NCBI GenBank assembly: GCA_017849615.1
Contig: JAFIGS010000032.1
Location: 1-64,000 of the forward strand
Length of the DNA stretch: 64,000 bases
Direction of reading: 5' to 3'
Origin: Pseudolabrys sp.
Lineage (GTDB): Bacteria; Pseudomonadota; Alphaproteobacteria; Rhizobiales; Xanthobacteraceae
Each line of letters starts with the position of its first letter. Position 1 is the first letter of the stretch. Made by a program: the position numbers and the translations under genes. The notes beneath the pieces were generated by a model. It searched no databases. It was given only the letters and a program-made list of their open reading frames with translations, and was not told the origin of the DNA. Shown here piece by piece: positions 8,384-16,463 of this stretch.

Positions 8384-8970
8384 CAGTCTTGTCCCGCTCG
8401 GGCGTTCGAAAAGAGGCTGTCGATGTCGTTCTGGTTGAGGCTCGGGCCTTCTTCCGCCGCGACCTCGATCACCTTGTCGCCCTTACGGCGGCCGACACCG
8501 CCCGGATACCCTTCGATCTTGAAGCGGCGGTCCGGGCCGAAATAGGTCGCGCAATCGACGAAGGGGCGGGGATTGAACACGATCCAGCCCAGCCGGTCGT
8601 AGAGCCCGCTGGGTGACATTGGCTTGGCGACGACGATATTCGCGCCGGCGTCGCGCGCATTCTTCACGGTCGATTCGCTGGTGTCGCTCGACATCAGAAG
8701 AATCGGCATCGTGCGGTTCTCGTTGTCGGCATTGCGGCGGATGGTGCGTGTGAGCTTGAGGCCGCCATGCGGCGGCAGCCGCATGTCGCACAGAAGGATA
8801 TCGACCTTCTGGCTCGACAGGGCCTGAAACAGGCCGGCGGCGCTGTCCACTTCCATCACCTTATTGGCGCCAAAACCGCGCAACATGCCGTTGATGACAC
8901 GTCGCAGGTACGAGTTCTGGTCGGCGACGAGAATGAGCAGGTCGCGCAGATTGATGGTCGAATTTTTCAT
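8383..8970 (-). CDS. Response regulator with a FliM-like C-terminal peptide
   Basis: 195 residues from the ATG at 8970; the longer open frame upstream to 9126 has no receiver-like content. Receiver domain at about 10-130: phospho-acceptor Asp in LLCDMRLP, SS in the strand-4 region (LLMSSD), and lysine in VVAKPM. The first acidic pair is altered to V-A-D-Q, so metal binding may be weakened. After a basic patch (GGVGRRKGD) the tail has L-N-Q-N-D-I-D-S-L-F at residues 178-187, close to the LSQxEIDALL CheY-binding peptide of FliM. It forms an operon with the Hpt-like gene. Confidence 0.78.
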   Translation of the reverse strand: MKNSTINLRDLLILVADQNSYLRRVINGMLRGFGANKVMEVDSAAGLFQALSSQKVDILLCDMRLPPHGGLKLTRTIRRNADNENRTMPILLMSSDTSESTVKNARDAGANIVVAKPMSPSGLYDRLGWIVFNPRPFVDCATYFGPDRRFKIEGYPGGVGRRKGDKVIEVAAEEGPSLNQNDIDSLFSNARAGQD

Positions 8971-9469
8971 TCCGGGCCTTGAGACCGAACGATCAATTGC
9001 GCGAATCCGGATTTTGACGCTGGCAGTATCGCTCTTGTCGTGCGCTGTGAATCTCGGCGGGTGCGCCCAATTTTTGCCGATTCCGGATAACGAGCGGTTA
9101 ATCCACTCGTCCTCGGCGCATGACAACCCGGAATATTAAACAAATGTTTATGCGCGGATTCGCCGGAAATTCCCGGCGCATCTCATCTAAATAACGTCAA
9201 AAAACCGTGAAAAATAACGCAGCGGCCGGACCGGCCAAATCTCAAGTCTTCCCGCGCGTTCGACTGTATTGCGGTGCGCAGTTAAGCGACCGCAATCTAG
9301 TTTAATGTCTTTTTACTGTACTATAAATGTAGAGGCCGTATGTTAACTCTACGCTTGTAGCCGACGATTCGAGAAAACCTTCGCAGCCTGTTGCTGAAAC
9401 TGAAGGGTACCAAAAGTAGAGATTGCGAAGACTAAGCAAATCTACCCGCGGTTGTAGTAGCGCGTTCGT
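8971..9469. other. Intergenic region, AT-richer than surroundings
   Basis: About 500 bases with no convincing gene. It is divergent between the response regulator and the Crp/Fnr gene and richer in A/T than its flanks, with promoter-like stretches such as TTTTACTGTACTATAAATG near 9312-9330. A 14-base sequence (AGCCGACGATTCGA) at about 9359-9372 recurs near 9625-9638. It could hold an sRNA or a long leader, but no specific structure can be claimed. Confidence 0.5.
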
Positions 9470-10369
9470 GTGAACGATTTTCGTTATCGACAACCGGACT
9501 CGCATCCCGTGACAAATCTTGCCACCCGCCCCCCCAAGCCCGTCGTTGAGACCTCATCGTTTGGAGGCGGCGGCATCCTTGGCGGCCAGACCGCGACGAT
9601 AATCGCCTCGGCCGGGACGCAGCCAGCCGACGATTCGAAGATGGCTGCCACGATGTGCGCGGTGTCCTGCGACAGGGCTTGCTCGCTGTGTCCGGTTCAT
9701 AATCTTCTCTGCGGCGGCCTTGGCAGGGATGGCGGGGCCGAGATGCAGGCCGTGCCTGTGGCCAGTTCGCTCCACACCATCCCGGCGCGCCGGCTTATCC
9801 TGCACCCGAAAGAGTGGTCCGAATACGTTCCGATCGTTTGCAGCGGCTGGGCCATGTCGTCGATCGCTCTGCCCGACGGCAGACGGCAAATCATCTCCTT
9901 CCTGCTGCCTGGTGACATCGTTTCGATCGGCAGTCTGATTGCCCCGTTGTCCGGTCATGCGGTCGAAGCGATTACGGAAGTGACCTACCGCAAGTTCAAG
10001 CGCGATGAACTCAAGGAGTTCCTGTTCGCTCGTGCGGACTTGCTCGAGCGGCTGTTCAAGCTTTTGAATGAGGCGAAGACCCGCGCCGATCAGCTCGCGC
10101 TCGATCTCGGCCGTCGCCGCGCCGACGAGCGGATCGCCCGCCTTATTCTCCGGTTGTCCGAGAAGGTCGCGAGGCGTTCCACGGTGCGTACGCAGACTTT
10201 CGACTTCCCTCTGCGGCAGCGCCATATTGCCGACGCGACCGGATTGACCCCGGTACATGTCAGCAAGGTCCTGGGCGAACTGCAGCGAGCCGGCATGGTC
10301 GAGATCGGCGGTCGGACGCTGACCATTCTCAATACCGCAGAATTGCAGCGCGTCGCCGATTGGCGCTAG
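9470..10369 (+). CDS. Crp/Fnr-family transcriptional regulator with N-terminal Cys cluster
   Basis: 299 residues if the GTG at 9470 is used. The recognisable part starts near residue 62: cysteines C63, C67, C71, C74 and C81, then a cyclic-nucleotide-binding-like beta barrel (about 95-190), a dimer helix, and a winged helix-turn-helix with HIADATGLTPVHVSKVLGEL. C71-x2-C74-x6-C81 is close to the Fe-S ligand spacing of FNR, so oxygen or redox sensing is possible. The first 57 residues look less like coding sequence and have no clear ribosome binding site; an ATG at 9641 or 9653 would place the cysteines near the N-terminus, as in FNR. The start is uncertain. Confidence 0.8.
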   Translation: MNDFRYRQPDSHPVTNLATRPPKPVVETSSFGGGGILGGQTATIIASAGTQPADDSKMAATMCAVSCDRACSLCPVHNLLCGGLGRDGGAEMQAVPVASSLHTIPARRLILHPKEWSEYVPIVCSGWAMSSIALPDGRRQIISFLLPGDIVSIGSLIAPLSGHAVEAITEVTYRKFKRDELKEFLFARADLLERLFKLLNEAKTRADQLALDLGRRRADERIARLILRLSEKVARRSTVRTQTFDFPLRQRHIADATGLTPVHVSKVLGELQRAGMVEIGGRTLTILNTAELQRVADWR

Positions 10370-10796
10370 CAGCCCTCAGCGAAACTGCCGGGCTCTTGTT
10401 CCTCGAGCATCGATCCTTCGCACGGCCATGGGTGCGCCTTGTGCGTTGCGGTCGGAAATTTCAGCATAAACGCCGGCAATTCACCCCTTTAGAAAAAGCG
10501 GCACCATCTTTGTTGTCCAATCATGTTGCTTGGGGCCACCACTGGATGAGTTGCTGCTCTCCGATTGATGGATGGGCAGCAAAGGTATGGCTTTTGATCG
10601 GCCATGCTTATCAGGCCCGCCGCGACGCAGCGACGTTTGCTGCACTTGCACCGCGTCTTTGAGCCTTTTTCCGCTTGCGGAGTGTCCGCGTTTATACTGG
10701 TATTATGTATAACAAATGCGTCGCCGTTTAATTGGCGGCTACGTCGAAGACCGGTGCAAACGCCGGCTTCTGAAACGAAAAAACAGGGAGGATGCG
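10370..10796. other. Intergenic region upstream of the TTT transporter operon
   Basis: About 430 bases without a supported gene. The 3' half has the promoter-like AT-rich stretch 10691-10713, which contains the CTGGTAT operator candidate listed separately. A good ribosome binding site (AGGGAGG) ends the region. Nothing else specific is visible. Confidence 0.5.
10697..10712 (+). promoter_or_regulatory. Putative operator, CTGGTAT-N3-GTAT motif, site A
   Basis: CTGGTATTATGTATAA lies about 85 bases before the TTT substrate-binding gene and overlaps an inverted repeat, TTATAC-N9-GTATAA (10692-10712). The same 16-base pattern recurs upstream of the MFS gene (14106-14121) and of the gntR gene (15591-15606). 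Binding by the local GntR regulator is inference. Confidence 0.5.
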
Positions 10797-11816
10797 ATGT
10801 CCGTTACCAAATCACTTTTTACGATTGGTACCGCCGCTCTTGCTAGCGGCCTCATCATGCTATCGGCTGCGCCGGCCAAGGCGTGGGAGCCGAGCCATCC
10901 TATCGAGATCATTGTCCCCGCCGGCACCGGCGGCGGCGCCGATCAGATGGCCCGCACCATGCAGGGCATTATCACCAAGCATAATTTGACGAAACAGCCG
11001 GTCGTCGTCGTCAACAAGTCGGGCGGCGCGGGCGGCGAAGGCTTCCTCGATGTCAAGAATTCCAAAGGTAACGATCATAAGCTGATCATCACCTTGTCGA
11101 ACCTGTTCACCACGCCACTGGCCACCGGCATCCCCTTCTCCTGGAAGGACATGACCCCGGTCGCAATGATGGCGCTCGACGAGTTCATCCTTTGGGTCAA
11201 TGCCGATAAGCCCTACAAGACGACGAAGGATTTCGTCGCCGCGATCAAGGCGGCGCCGGACAACACTTTCAAGATGGGAGGCACCGGCTCGAAGCAGGAA
11301 GACCAGATCATCACCGTCGCGCTGCAGAAGGCGACCGGCAAGAAGATGATCTACATTCCGCAGTCCGGTGGCGGTGCCGTGGCCGTGCAACTCGTCGGTG
11401 GCCATGTCGACTCGACCGTCAACAATCCGATCGAAGCTGTGGCTCACTGGCGTGCCGGCAAGCTCCGCCCGCTTTGCGTCTTTGACTCCAAGAAACTTGA
11501 TTACAACGAGAAGATTCAGGGCGACTTGACCTGGAATTCGATTCCGACCTGCAAATCCGAAGGTCTCGATGTCGAATACCTGATGCTGCGCGGCTACTTC
11601 ATGCCGCCGGGCGTCAGCAAGGAGGCGGTCGCGTATTACGTGGAGATGTTCAAGAAGGTGCGTGAGACTCCCGAGTGGAAGAAGCTGATGAGCGACGGTG
11701 CTTTCAACACCACCTTCATGGTTGGAGACGAATACGCAAAGTGGGTCGCCGAGAATGAAAAAATCCACGAAAGTCTGATGAAGGAAGCGGGCTTCCTGGC
11801 CTCCAAGAGCAACTAA
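10797..11816 (+). CDS. Tripartite tricarboxylate transporter substrate-binding protein (TctC family)
   Basis: 339 residues from the ATG at 10797, chosen because AGGGAGG lies 5 bases upstream and a signal peptide follows directly (ends near APAKA-W). This is a periplasmic solute receptor of the TTT family (Bug/TctC fold), with the hallmark IEIIVPAGTGGGADQMAR close to the N-terminus and the GGTGSKQEDQ loop of the ligand site. TTT systems take up di/tricarboxylates and other organic acids; the ligand is not readable. It is followed by tctB- and tctA-type genes. Confidence 0.93.
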   Translation: MSVTKSLFTIGTAALASGLIMLSAAPAKAWEPSHPIEIIVPAGTGGGADQMARTMQGIITKHNLTKQPVVVVNKSGGAGGEGFLDVKNSKGNDHKLIITLSNLFTTPLATGIPFSWKDMTPVAMMALDEFILWVNADKPYKTTKDFVAAIKAAPDNTFKMGGTGSKQEDQIITVALQKATGKKMIYIPQSGGGAVAVQLVGGHVDSTVNNPIEAVAHWRAGKLRPLCVFDSKKLDYNEKIQGDLTWNSIPTCKSEGLDVEYLMLRGYFMPPGVSKEAVAYYVEMFKKVRETPEWKKLMSDGAFNTTFMVGDEYAKWVAENEKIHESLMKEAGFLASKSN

Positions 11817-11868
11817 AAATCAAGAAGACTTCAAACCGAGAAAGCCCGTTGATCCTTGGGGGAATGCG

Positions 11869-12384
11869 ATGAGCGATACGGCACATGAAACCGGTGGGGC
11901 AGGCCCGTCCCACCGGGGCGTCGAAGCGGGCGTTGCGGTCGTCGTCGGTGCGTTCGGGATAATAACCGTTCTCGGCAGCCTCAAGGTCGGTATTGGCTGG
12001 GCCGATGACGGTCCGATGGCTGGATTCTTCCCGTTCTATATCGGGCTGGCCATCATCATCGCCTCTGTGGTCAACCTTTACAATGTGCTCGCCGCCCCGA
12101 ATGACGGCTCGGTGTTTGCGACCTGGGAGCAGATATACAAGGTCCTCACGGTCGTCGTTCCGACCGCGGTTTATGTGACGATCATTCCCTTTGTCGGGAT
12201 CTACGTCGCATCGGCGCTTCTGATCGGCCTCTTCATGCTGTGGCTGGGCAAGTACAAGCCGCAGGCCGCCATACCGGTCGCGATTGGCGTGCCGATTTTC
12301 TTCTTCATCACATTCGAGCGCTGGTTCCTGGTGCCTTTGCCGAAGGGTCCGCTCGAACAGATGTTGGGCCTCGCCGTCGGCTGA
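11869..12384 (+). CDS. Tripartite tricarboxylate transporter small membrane subunit (TctB family)
   Basis: 171 residues with four hydrophobic segments (about 20-42, 50-72, 92-112 and 118-160), matching TctB. The first segment after a short hydrophilic start contains GWADDGPMAGFFPFYIG, resembling the TctB pattern with G-x-G-x-x-P. It partners the large TctA subunit in the cytoplasmic membrane. It lies 52 bases after the substrate-binding gene and 110 bases before tctA-type, in one operon. Confidence 0.9.
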   Translation: MSDTAHETGGAGPSHRGVEAGVAVVVGAFGIITVLGSLKVGIGWADDGPMAGFFPFYIGLAIIIASVVNLYNVLAAPNDGSVFATWEQIYKVLTVVVPTAVYVTIIPFVGIYVASALLIGLFMLWLGKYKPQAAIPVAIGVPIFFFITFERWFLVPLPKGPLEQMLGLAVG

Positions 12385-12494
12385 GGCGACAGGTTCTCGA
12401 CGTCTTGAGAAAATCGGACCGCGGTTGGCAGAAACCGTGGTCTTAAGGGGCAGTCACGCGGCCAGCGATCGCCAGCGGATCAGGGAATACGGAA

Positions 12495-14015
12495 ATGTTC
12501 GAAGACATCGGCAATTTGATGCACGGCTTTGCGGTGGTGGTCCAGCCGCACAACCTGCTTCTCATGGTGGTCGGCATTGTGCTTGGCGTGATCGTCGGCG
12601 TGCTGCCGGGCCTTGGCGGCGCCAACGGCGTAGCCATCCTGCTGCCGCTCACTTTCAGCATGTCGCCGACTTCGGCGATCATCATGCTGTCCTGTATCTA
12701 CTGGGGCGCGCTGTTCGGCGGCGCCATCACGTCGATTCTCTTCAACATCCCCGGCGAGCCATGGTCGGTCGCGACCACGTTCGACGGCTATCCCATGGCG
12801 CAGCAGGGCAAGGCGGGTGAAGCGCTCACCGCCGCCTTCACGTCATCCTTCGTCGGCGCGCTTTTCGCCGTCATTATGATCACGCTCGTCGCGCCGCTGG
12901 TCGCCAGTTTCGCGCTCAGATTCGGTCCTGCCGAAATCTTTTCGGTCTACTTTCTCGCCTTCTGCAGCTTCGTCGGGCTGAGCAAAGAGCCGCCGTTCAA
13001 GACCATCGCGGCCATGATGATCGGCTTTGCTCTCGGTGCGGTTGGCCTCGACCAGATGACGGGGCAATTGCGTCTGACCTTCGGCTCGGAAACGCTGATC
13101 GGCGGCTTCGACTTCCTCATCGCCGTCATTGGCTTGTTTGGCATCGGCGAGATCCTGCTGACGATGGAGGAGGGCCTGTCGTTCCGCGGCAAGTCCGCCA
13201 AGATCGACCTCAAGGTCGTGCTCAAGACCTGGAAGGAACTGCCGAAGTACTGGATGCTGTCGCTGCGCTCGTGTCTCATCGGCTGCTGGATGGGCATCTC
13301 GCCCGCCGGTGCGACGCCGGCGTCGTTCATGAGCTATGGAATCGCCAAGCGCATCTCCAAGCGCGGGAAAAACTTCGGCAAGGGTGAAATCGAAGGCGTC
13401 GTCGCGCCGGAAACGGCGGCGCACGCCGCCGGCACCGCCGCGCTGCTGCCGATGCTCGCGCTCGGCGTGCCCGGTTCGCCGACCGCGGCCGTGCTTCTCG
13501 GCGGCCTGCTGATCTGGGGTCTGCAGCCCGGTCCGCTGCTGTTCGTCGAACAGACCGATTTCGTCTGGGGCCTCATCGCCTCGATGTATATGGGCAACAT
13601 CGTCGGCCTGATCGTGGTCCTCACTTGCGTGCCGTTGTTCGCCGCGATCCTGCGCATTCCGTTCAGCGTCATCGCGCCGATCATTCTCGTGCTCTGCGCC
13701 ATCGGCGCCTACACCGTTCACAACAACACCTTCGATGTCGTGATGATGCTGGTGTTCGGCGTGGTCGGCTACTTCATGAAGAAGGCCAACTATCCGCTGG
13801 CGCCGCTGGTGCTTGCCATCGTGCTCGGTGACAAGGCGGAGGTGTCGCTGCGGCAGGCCTTGCTCGGATCGCAGGGTAATCTCGGCGTGTTCTTCTCGAA
13901 CGGGCTTGTCGGTTCGGTCATGACGCTGGGGCTGATCGCCCTGTTCTGGCCGATCATCCAGAATGGCTGGGCCCGCATTCGCGGATCTTCCCCCGAGGCG
14001 CGGGCGGCGGAGTGA
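12495..14015 (+). CDS. Tripartite tricarboxylate transporter permease (TctA family)
   Basis: 506 residues, about 12 membrane segments. Family signatures are GVLPGLGGANGVAILLPLTF near the N-terminus, AIMTS-type region as GGAITSILFNIPGEP, and GVPGSPTAAVLLGGLLIWGLQPGP in the second half. It is the ion-coupled large transport subunit. It completes a TTT operon upstream of oxalate genes, so an organic acid such as oxalate, formate or a related acid is a reasonable guess, but the family has many substrates. Confidence 0.95.
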   Translation: MFEDIGNLMHGFAVVVQPHNLLLMVVGIVLGVIVGVLPGLGGANGVAILLPLTFSMSPTSAIIMLSCIYWGALFGGAITSILFNIPGEPWSVATTFDGYPMAQQGKAGEALTAAFTSSFVGALFAVIMITLVAPLVASFALRFGPAEIFSVYFLAFCSFVGLSKEPPFKTIAAMMIGFALGAVGLDQMTGQLRLTFGSETLIGGFDFLIAVIGLFGIGEILLTMEEGLSFRGKSAKIDLKVVLKTWKELPKYWMLSLRSCLIGCWMGISPAGATPASFMSYGIAKRISKRGKNFGKGEIEGVVAPETAAHAAGTAALLPMLALGVPGSPTAAVLLGGLLIWGLQPGPLLFVEQTDFVWGLIASMYMGNIVGLIVVLTCVPLFAAILRIPFSVIAPIILVLCAIGAYTVHNNTFDVVMMLVFGVVGYFMKKANYPLAPLVLAIVLGDKAEVSLRQALLGSQGNLGVFFSNGLVGSVMTLGLIALFWPIIQNGWARIRGSSPEARAAE

Positions 14016-14105
14016 ACGCGTGAGGCTCGACCCGCCGCGGACACGCGGTGACAGCGCGGCCGGTTTATTTACGAGGTTTTAAGGGGCGGAGCCCTCACGG
14101 GCGCG

Positions 14106-14121
14106 TAATACTTTATACCAG
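14106..14121 (-). promoter_or_regulatory. Putative operator, CTGGTAT-N3-GTAT motif, site B
   Basis: Read on the minus strand the site is CTGGTATAAAGTATTA, matching site A at 12 of 16 positions including CTGGTAT and GTAT. It lies 70 bases before the MFS carrier gene. Its regulator is inferred to be the GntR protein encoded at 15624-16385. Confidence 0.5.
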
Positions 14122-14190
14122 CGGCAAGAAAGCCGTGTAAAAACAGCGATTTTCGCCACTGGCGGGATTGCCTGGTAGGGAGAATGCCCA

Positions 14191-15465
14191 ATGACTCAAG
14201 TGGCCGGAGCGCCCGCGATTGCGCGCGCGTCTGAAGCATCGCGATGGGGCCAGCTCATAGCTGGCATCATCTGCATGGTGATGATCGCCAACCTGCAATA
14301 CGGCTGGACGCTGTTCGTCGCCCCGATCGACCAGAAGTATCAATGGGGCCGCGCGGCCATCCAGGTCGCTTTCACGATCTTCGTGCTGACCGAAACCTGG
14401 CTGGTGCCGATCGAAGGCTATCTCATCGACAAGTTCGGGCCGAAGATGATGGTGTGCGGCTCGGGCGTGCTCGTCGCGGTGGCCTGGTACATCAACTCGA
14501 TCGCCAGTTCGCTGTTCATGCTCTATGTCGGCGCCGCGATCGGCGGTATCGGCGCCGGCGTCATCTACGGCGCGTCGGTCGGCAATGCGCTCAAGTGGTT
14601 TCCAGATCGCCGCGGATTGGCTGCCGGTCTTACCGCTGCAGGATTTGGTGCAGGCTCGGCCATCACGGTGATCCCGATCGCCAATATGATCGCGACCAGC
14701 GGTTACGAGGCGGCATTCCTTTGGTTCGGCTTGGGGCAGGGGCTTGTTGTTGTCCTGGTGTCTCTGTTTCTGCGCGCGCCGCAGGCGGGCGAAGTGCCGG
14801 CGGCCACAGCCGTGCAGCAATCCCGCCGCGACTACACGCCGAAGGAAGTTGTCAAGGCGCCCGTCTTCTGGGTGATGTACGTCATGTTCGTCATCGTCGG
14901 CGCCGGCGGCCTGATGGCAACCGCGCAGCTCGCGCCGATCGCCAACGACTTCAAGGTGGCGGGCGTGCCGGTGTCGATCCTCGGCATCACCTTGCCGGCG
15001 CTCACCTTCGCTCTGTCGATTGACCGGGTGCTCAACGGCATCTGCCGGCCCTTCTTCGGCTGGGTCTCCGACAATATCGGGCGCGAGAACACGATGTTCA
15101 TCGCCTTCCTGCTGGAGGGCATCGGCATCTACGCCTTGTTCTATCTTGCGGAAAATCCGCTCTACTTCGTGATCCTGTCCGGCCTCGTGTTCTTCGCCTG
15201 GGGCGAGATCTACTCGCTGTTCCCGGCGACCGCGACCGACATCTTCGGCCGCAAGTTCGCGACCACGAATTACGGGCTGCTCTACACCGCCAAGGGGACT
15301 GCCGCGCTTCTGGTGCCGTTCTCCAGCCTGCTGACGCAGGCGACCGGCAACTGGCACGCGGTCTTCATCGTCGCGGCGATCCTCAACATCGTTGCGGCGG
15401 TCATGGCGCTCGCCGTGCTCAAGCCGATGCGGATGAGGCTGATGGCGCGGGACGGCGGGCGCTGA
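14191..15465 (+). CDS. Oxalate/formate antiporter-like MFS transporter (OxlT family)
   Basis: 424 residues with 12 predicted membrane segments. The N-terminus has WGQLIAGIICMVMIANLQYGWTLF-type sequence as in OxlT proteins, followed by the loop-2/3 region FGPKMMVCGSG and IGAGVIYGASVGNALKWFPDRRGL, characteristic of the oxalate/formate antiporter branch of MFS. An R (in RGLAAG) and a K in the second half could pair with carboxylates. Gene context with gntR, oxc and frc supports oxalate uptake against formate. Exchange partner and direction are inferred. Confidence 0.85.
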   Translation: MTQVAGAPAIARASEASRWGQLIAGIICMVMIANLQYGWTLFVAPIDQKYQWGRAAIQVAFTIFVLTETWLVPIEGYLIDKFGPKMMVCGSGVLVAVAWYINSIASSLFMLYVGAAIGGIGAGVIYGASVGNALKWFPDRRGLAAGLTAAGFGAGSAITVIPIANMIATSGYEAAFLWFGLGQGLVVVLVSLFLRAPQAGEVPAATAVQQSRRDYTPKEVVKAPVFWVMYVMFVIVGAGGLMATAQLAPIANDFKVAGVPVSILGITLPALTFALSIDRVLNGICRPFFGWVSDNIGRENTMFIAFLLEGIGIYALFYLAENPLYFVILSGLVFFAWGEIYSLFPATATDIFGRKFATTNYGLLYTAKGTAALLVPFSSLLTQATGNWHAVFIVAAILNIVAAVMALAVLKPMRMRLMARDGGR

Positions 15466-15590
15466 CGAAGAATGGTGCAAATGCCGCCCGGTGCCCAGCC
15501 AAAGTGGCGCGCACCGGGCGGAAAATACGAGAGAAACGGCCATGTGGCGCTGCAGCATGACATTCTGTTGCCAGCGCGATGCGGCCTCTG

Positions 15591-15606
15591 GCATATAGTA
15601 TACCAG
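15591..15606 (-). promoter_or_regulatory. Putative operator, CTGGTAT-N3-ATAT motif, site C
   Basis: On the minus strand: CTGGTATACTATATGC, sharing CTGGTAT and TAT spacing with sites A and B. It ends 17 bases before the gntR start codon and overlaps a TATAGT -10-like sequence, a position suited to autorepression. A GGTAT (15610-15614) just downstream forms ATACC-N5-GGTAT with it. Confidence 0.5.
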
Positions 15607-15623
15607 GACGGTATCCAGTCGTT

Positions 15624-16385
15624 ATGAGCCTCAAAGGTATCAGTACCCGGAATGCTTCCCCGCGCGGCCGCGCCGGCAATGCCGTGCGCACGCCGACCGC
15701 CGTCGAGCGGCCGACGCTGGCCCGGATCGAGGAATCGCCCAGTTTCAAGCACAAGGCTTACACGGCGCTGAAGAACGCCATCGTGGCGATGGACATCTAT
15801 CACAGCCGCGACGAGATCCGGCTCGACGAGCGCAAGCTGGCGCAGGACTTCGGCATCTCCCGCACCCCGGTGCGCGAGGCCATGGCGCAGCTCGAGAGCG
15901 AAGGCTTCGTGCGCTCGGTGCCGCGCCGCGGCATCTATGTCGTTCGCAAGACCAAACAGGAAGTGATCGAGATGATCACGGCCTGGGCCGCGCTCGAGAG
16001 CATGGCCGCGCGCCTGATCACCCAGGCCGCGACCGACGCCGAGATCAAAGGCCTGCGCGAGATGTTCGCCGCCTTCATCGATGGCGAATTGCACGCGCAT
16101 CTCGACGAATATTCCGACGCCAATATCGAATTCCACCAGACCATCATCCGGCTCAGCAAGAACGGCGTGCTGATTGATCTGGCGGCGGACCTGTTCACGC
16201 ATATGCGGATGATCCGCCGCACCACCATCGGCGAGAAGGATCGCGCCGACCGGTCGATTCAGGATCACATGGCGATCATCGAGGCTTTGGAAGCGCGCGA
16301 CACAAAGCGCGCCGAAAGCCTGGTGCGCGATCACGCGCTCGGCCTTGCCGAGCACGTGGCGAAGTTCGCCGACTATCTGGACTGA
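15624..16385 (+). CDS. GntR-family (FCD domain) transcriptional regulator
   Basis: 253 residues from the ATG at 15624; an earlier in-frame start exists at 15579 but lies across the operator-like sequence. After a basic N-terminal extension of about 45 residues comes the winged helix (KLAQDFGISRTPVREAMAQL), the GntR signature, then an all-helical FCD ligand domain with E-FHQTIIRLSKN and H-rich metal/ligand positions (FHQ, DHMAI, DHALG). It sits between the MFS carrier and oxc and probably controls this block in response to an acid or CoA intermediate. Confidence 0.92.
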   Translation: MSLKGISTRNASPRGRAGNAVRTPTAVERPTLARIEESPSFKHKAYTALKNAIVAMDIYHSRDEIRLDERKLAQDFGISRTPVREAMAQLESEGFVRSVPRRGIYVVRKTKQEVIEMITAWAALESMAARLITQAATDAEIKGLREMFAAFIDGELHAHLDEYSDANIEFHQTIIRLSKNGVLIDLAADLFTHMRMIRRTTIGEKDRADRSIQDHMAIIEALEARDTKRAESLVRDHALGLAEHVAKFADYLD

Positions 16386-16463
16386 CGTTCAACTGGGCGG
16401 TCCCGCGCACGTCCGGCGCGCGCGGCAGCCGTAGCGCAATATAAGAAGAGGGGAGCGAGAGTA

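Noticed and set aside
9302-9505. 67-codon minus-strand open frame in the AT-rich gap
   Set aside because: No ribosome binding site, no codon bias and no recognisable features.
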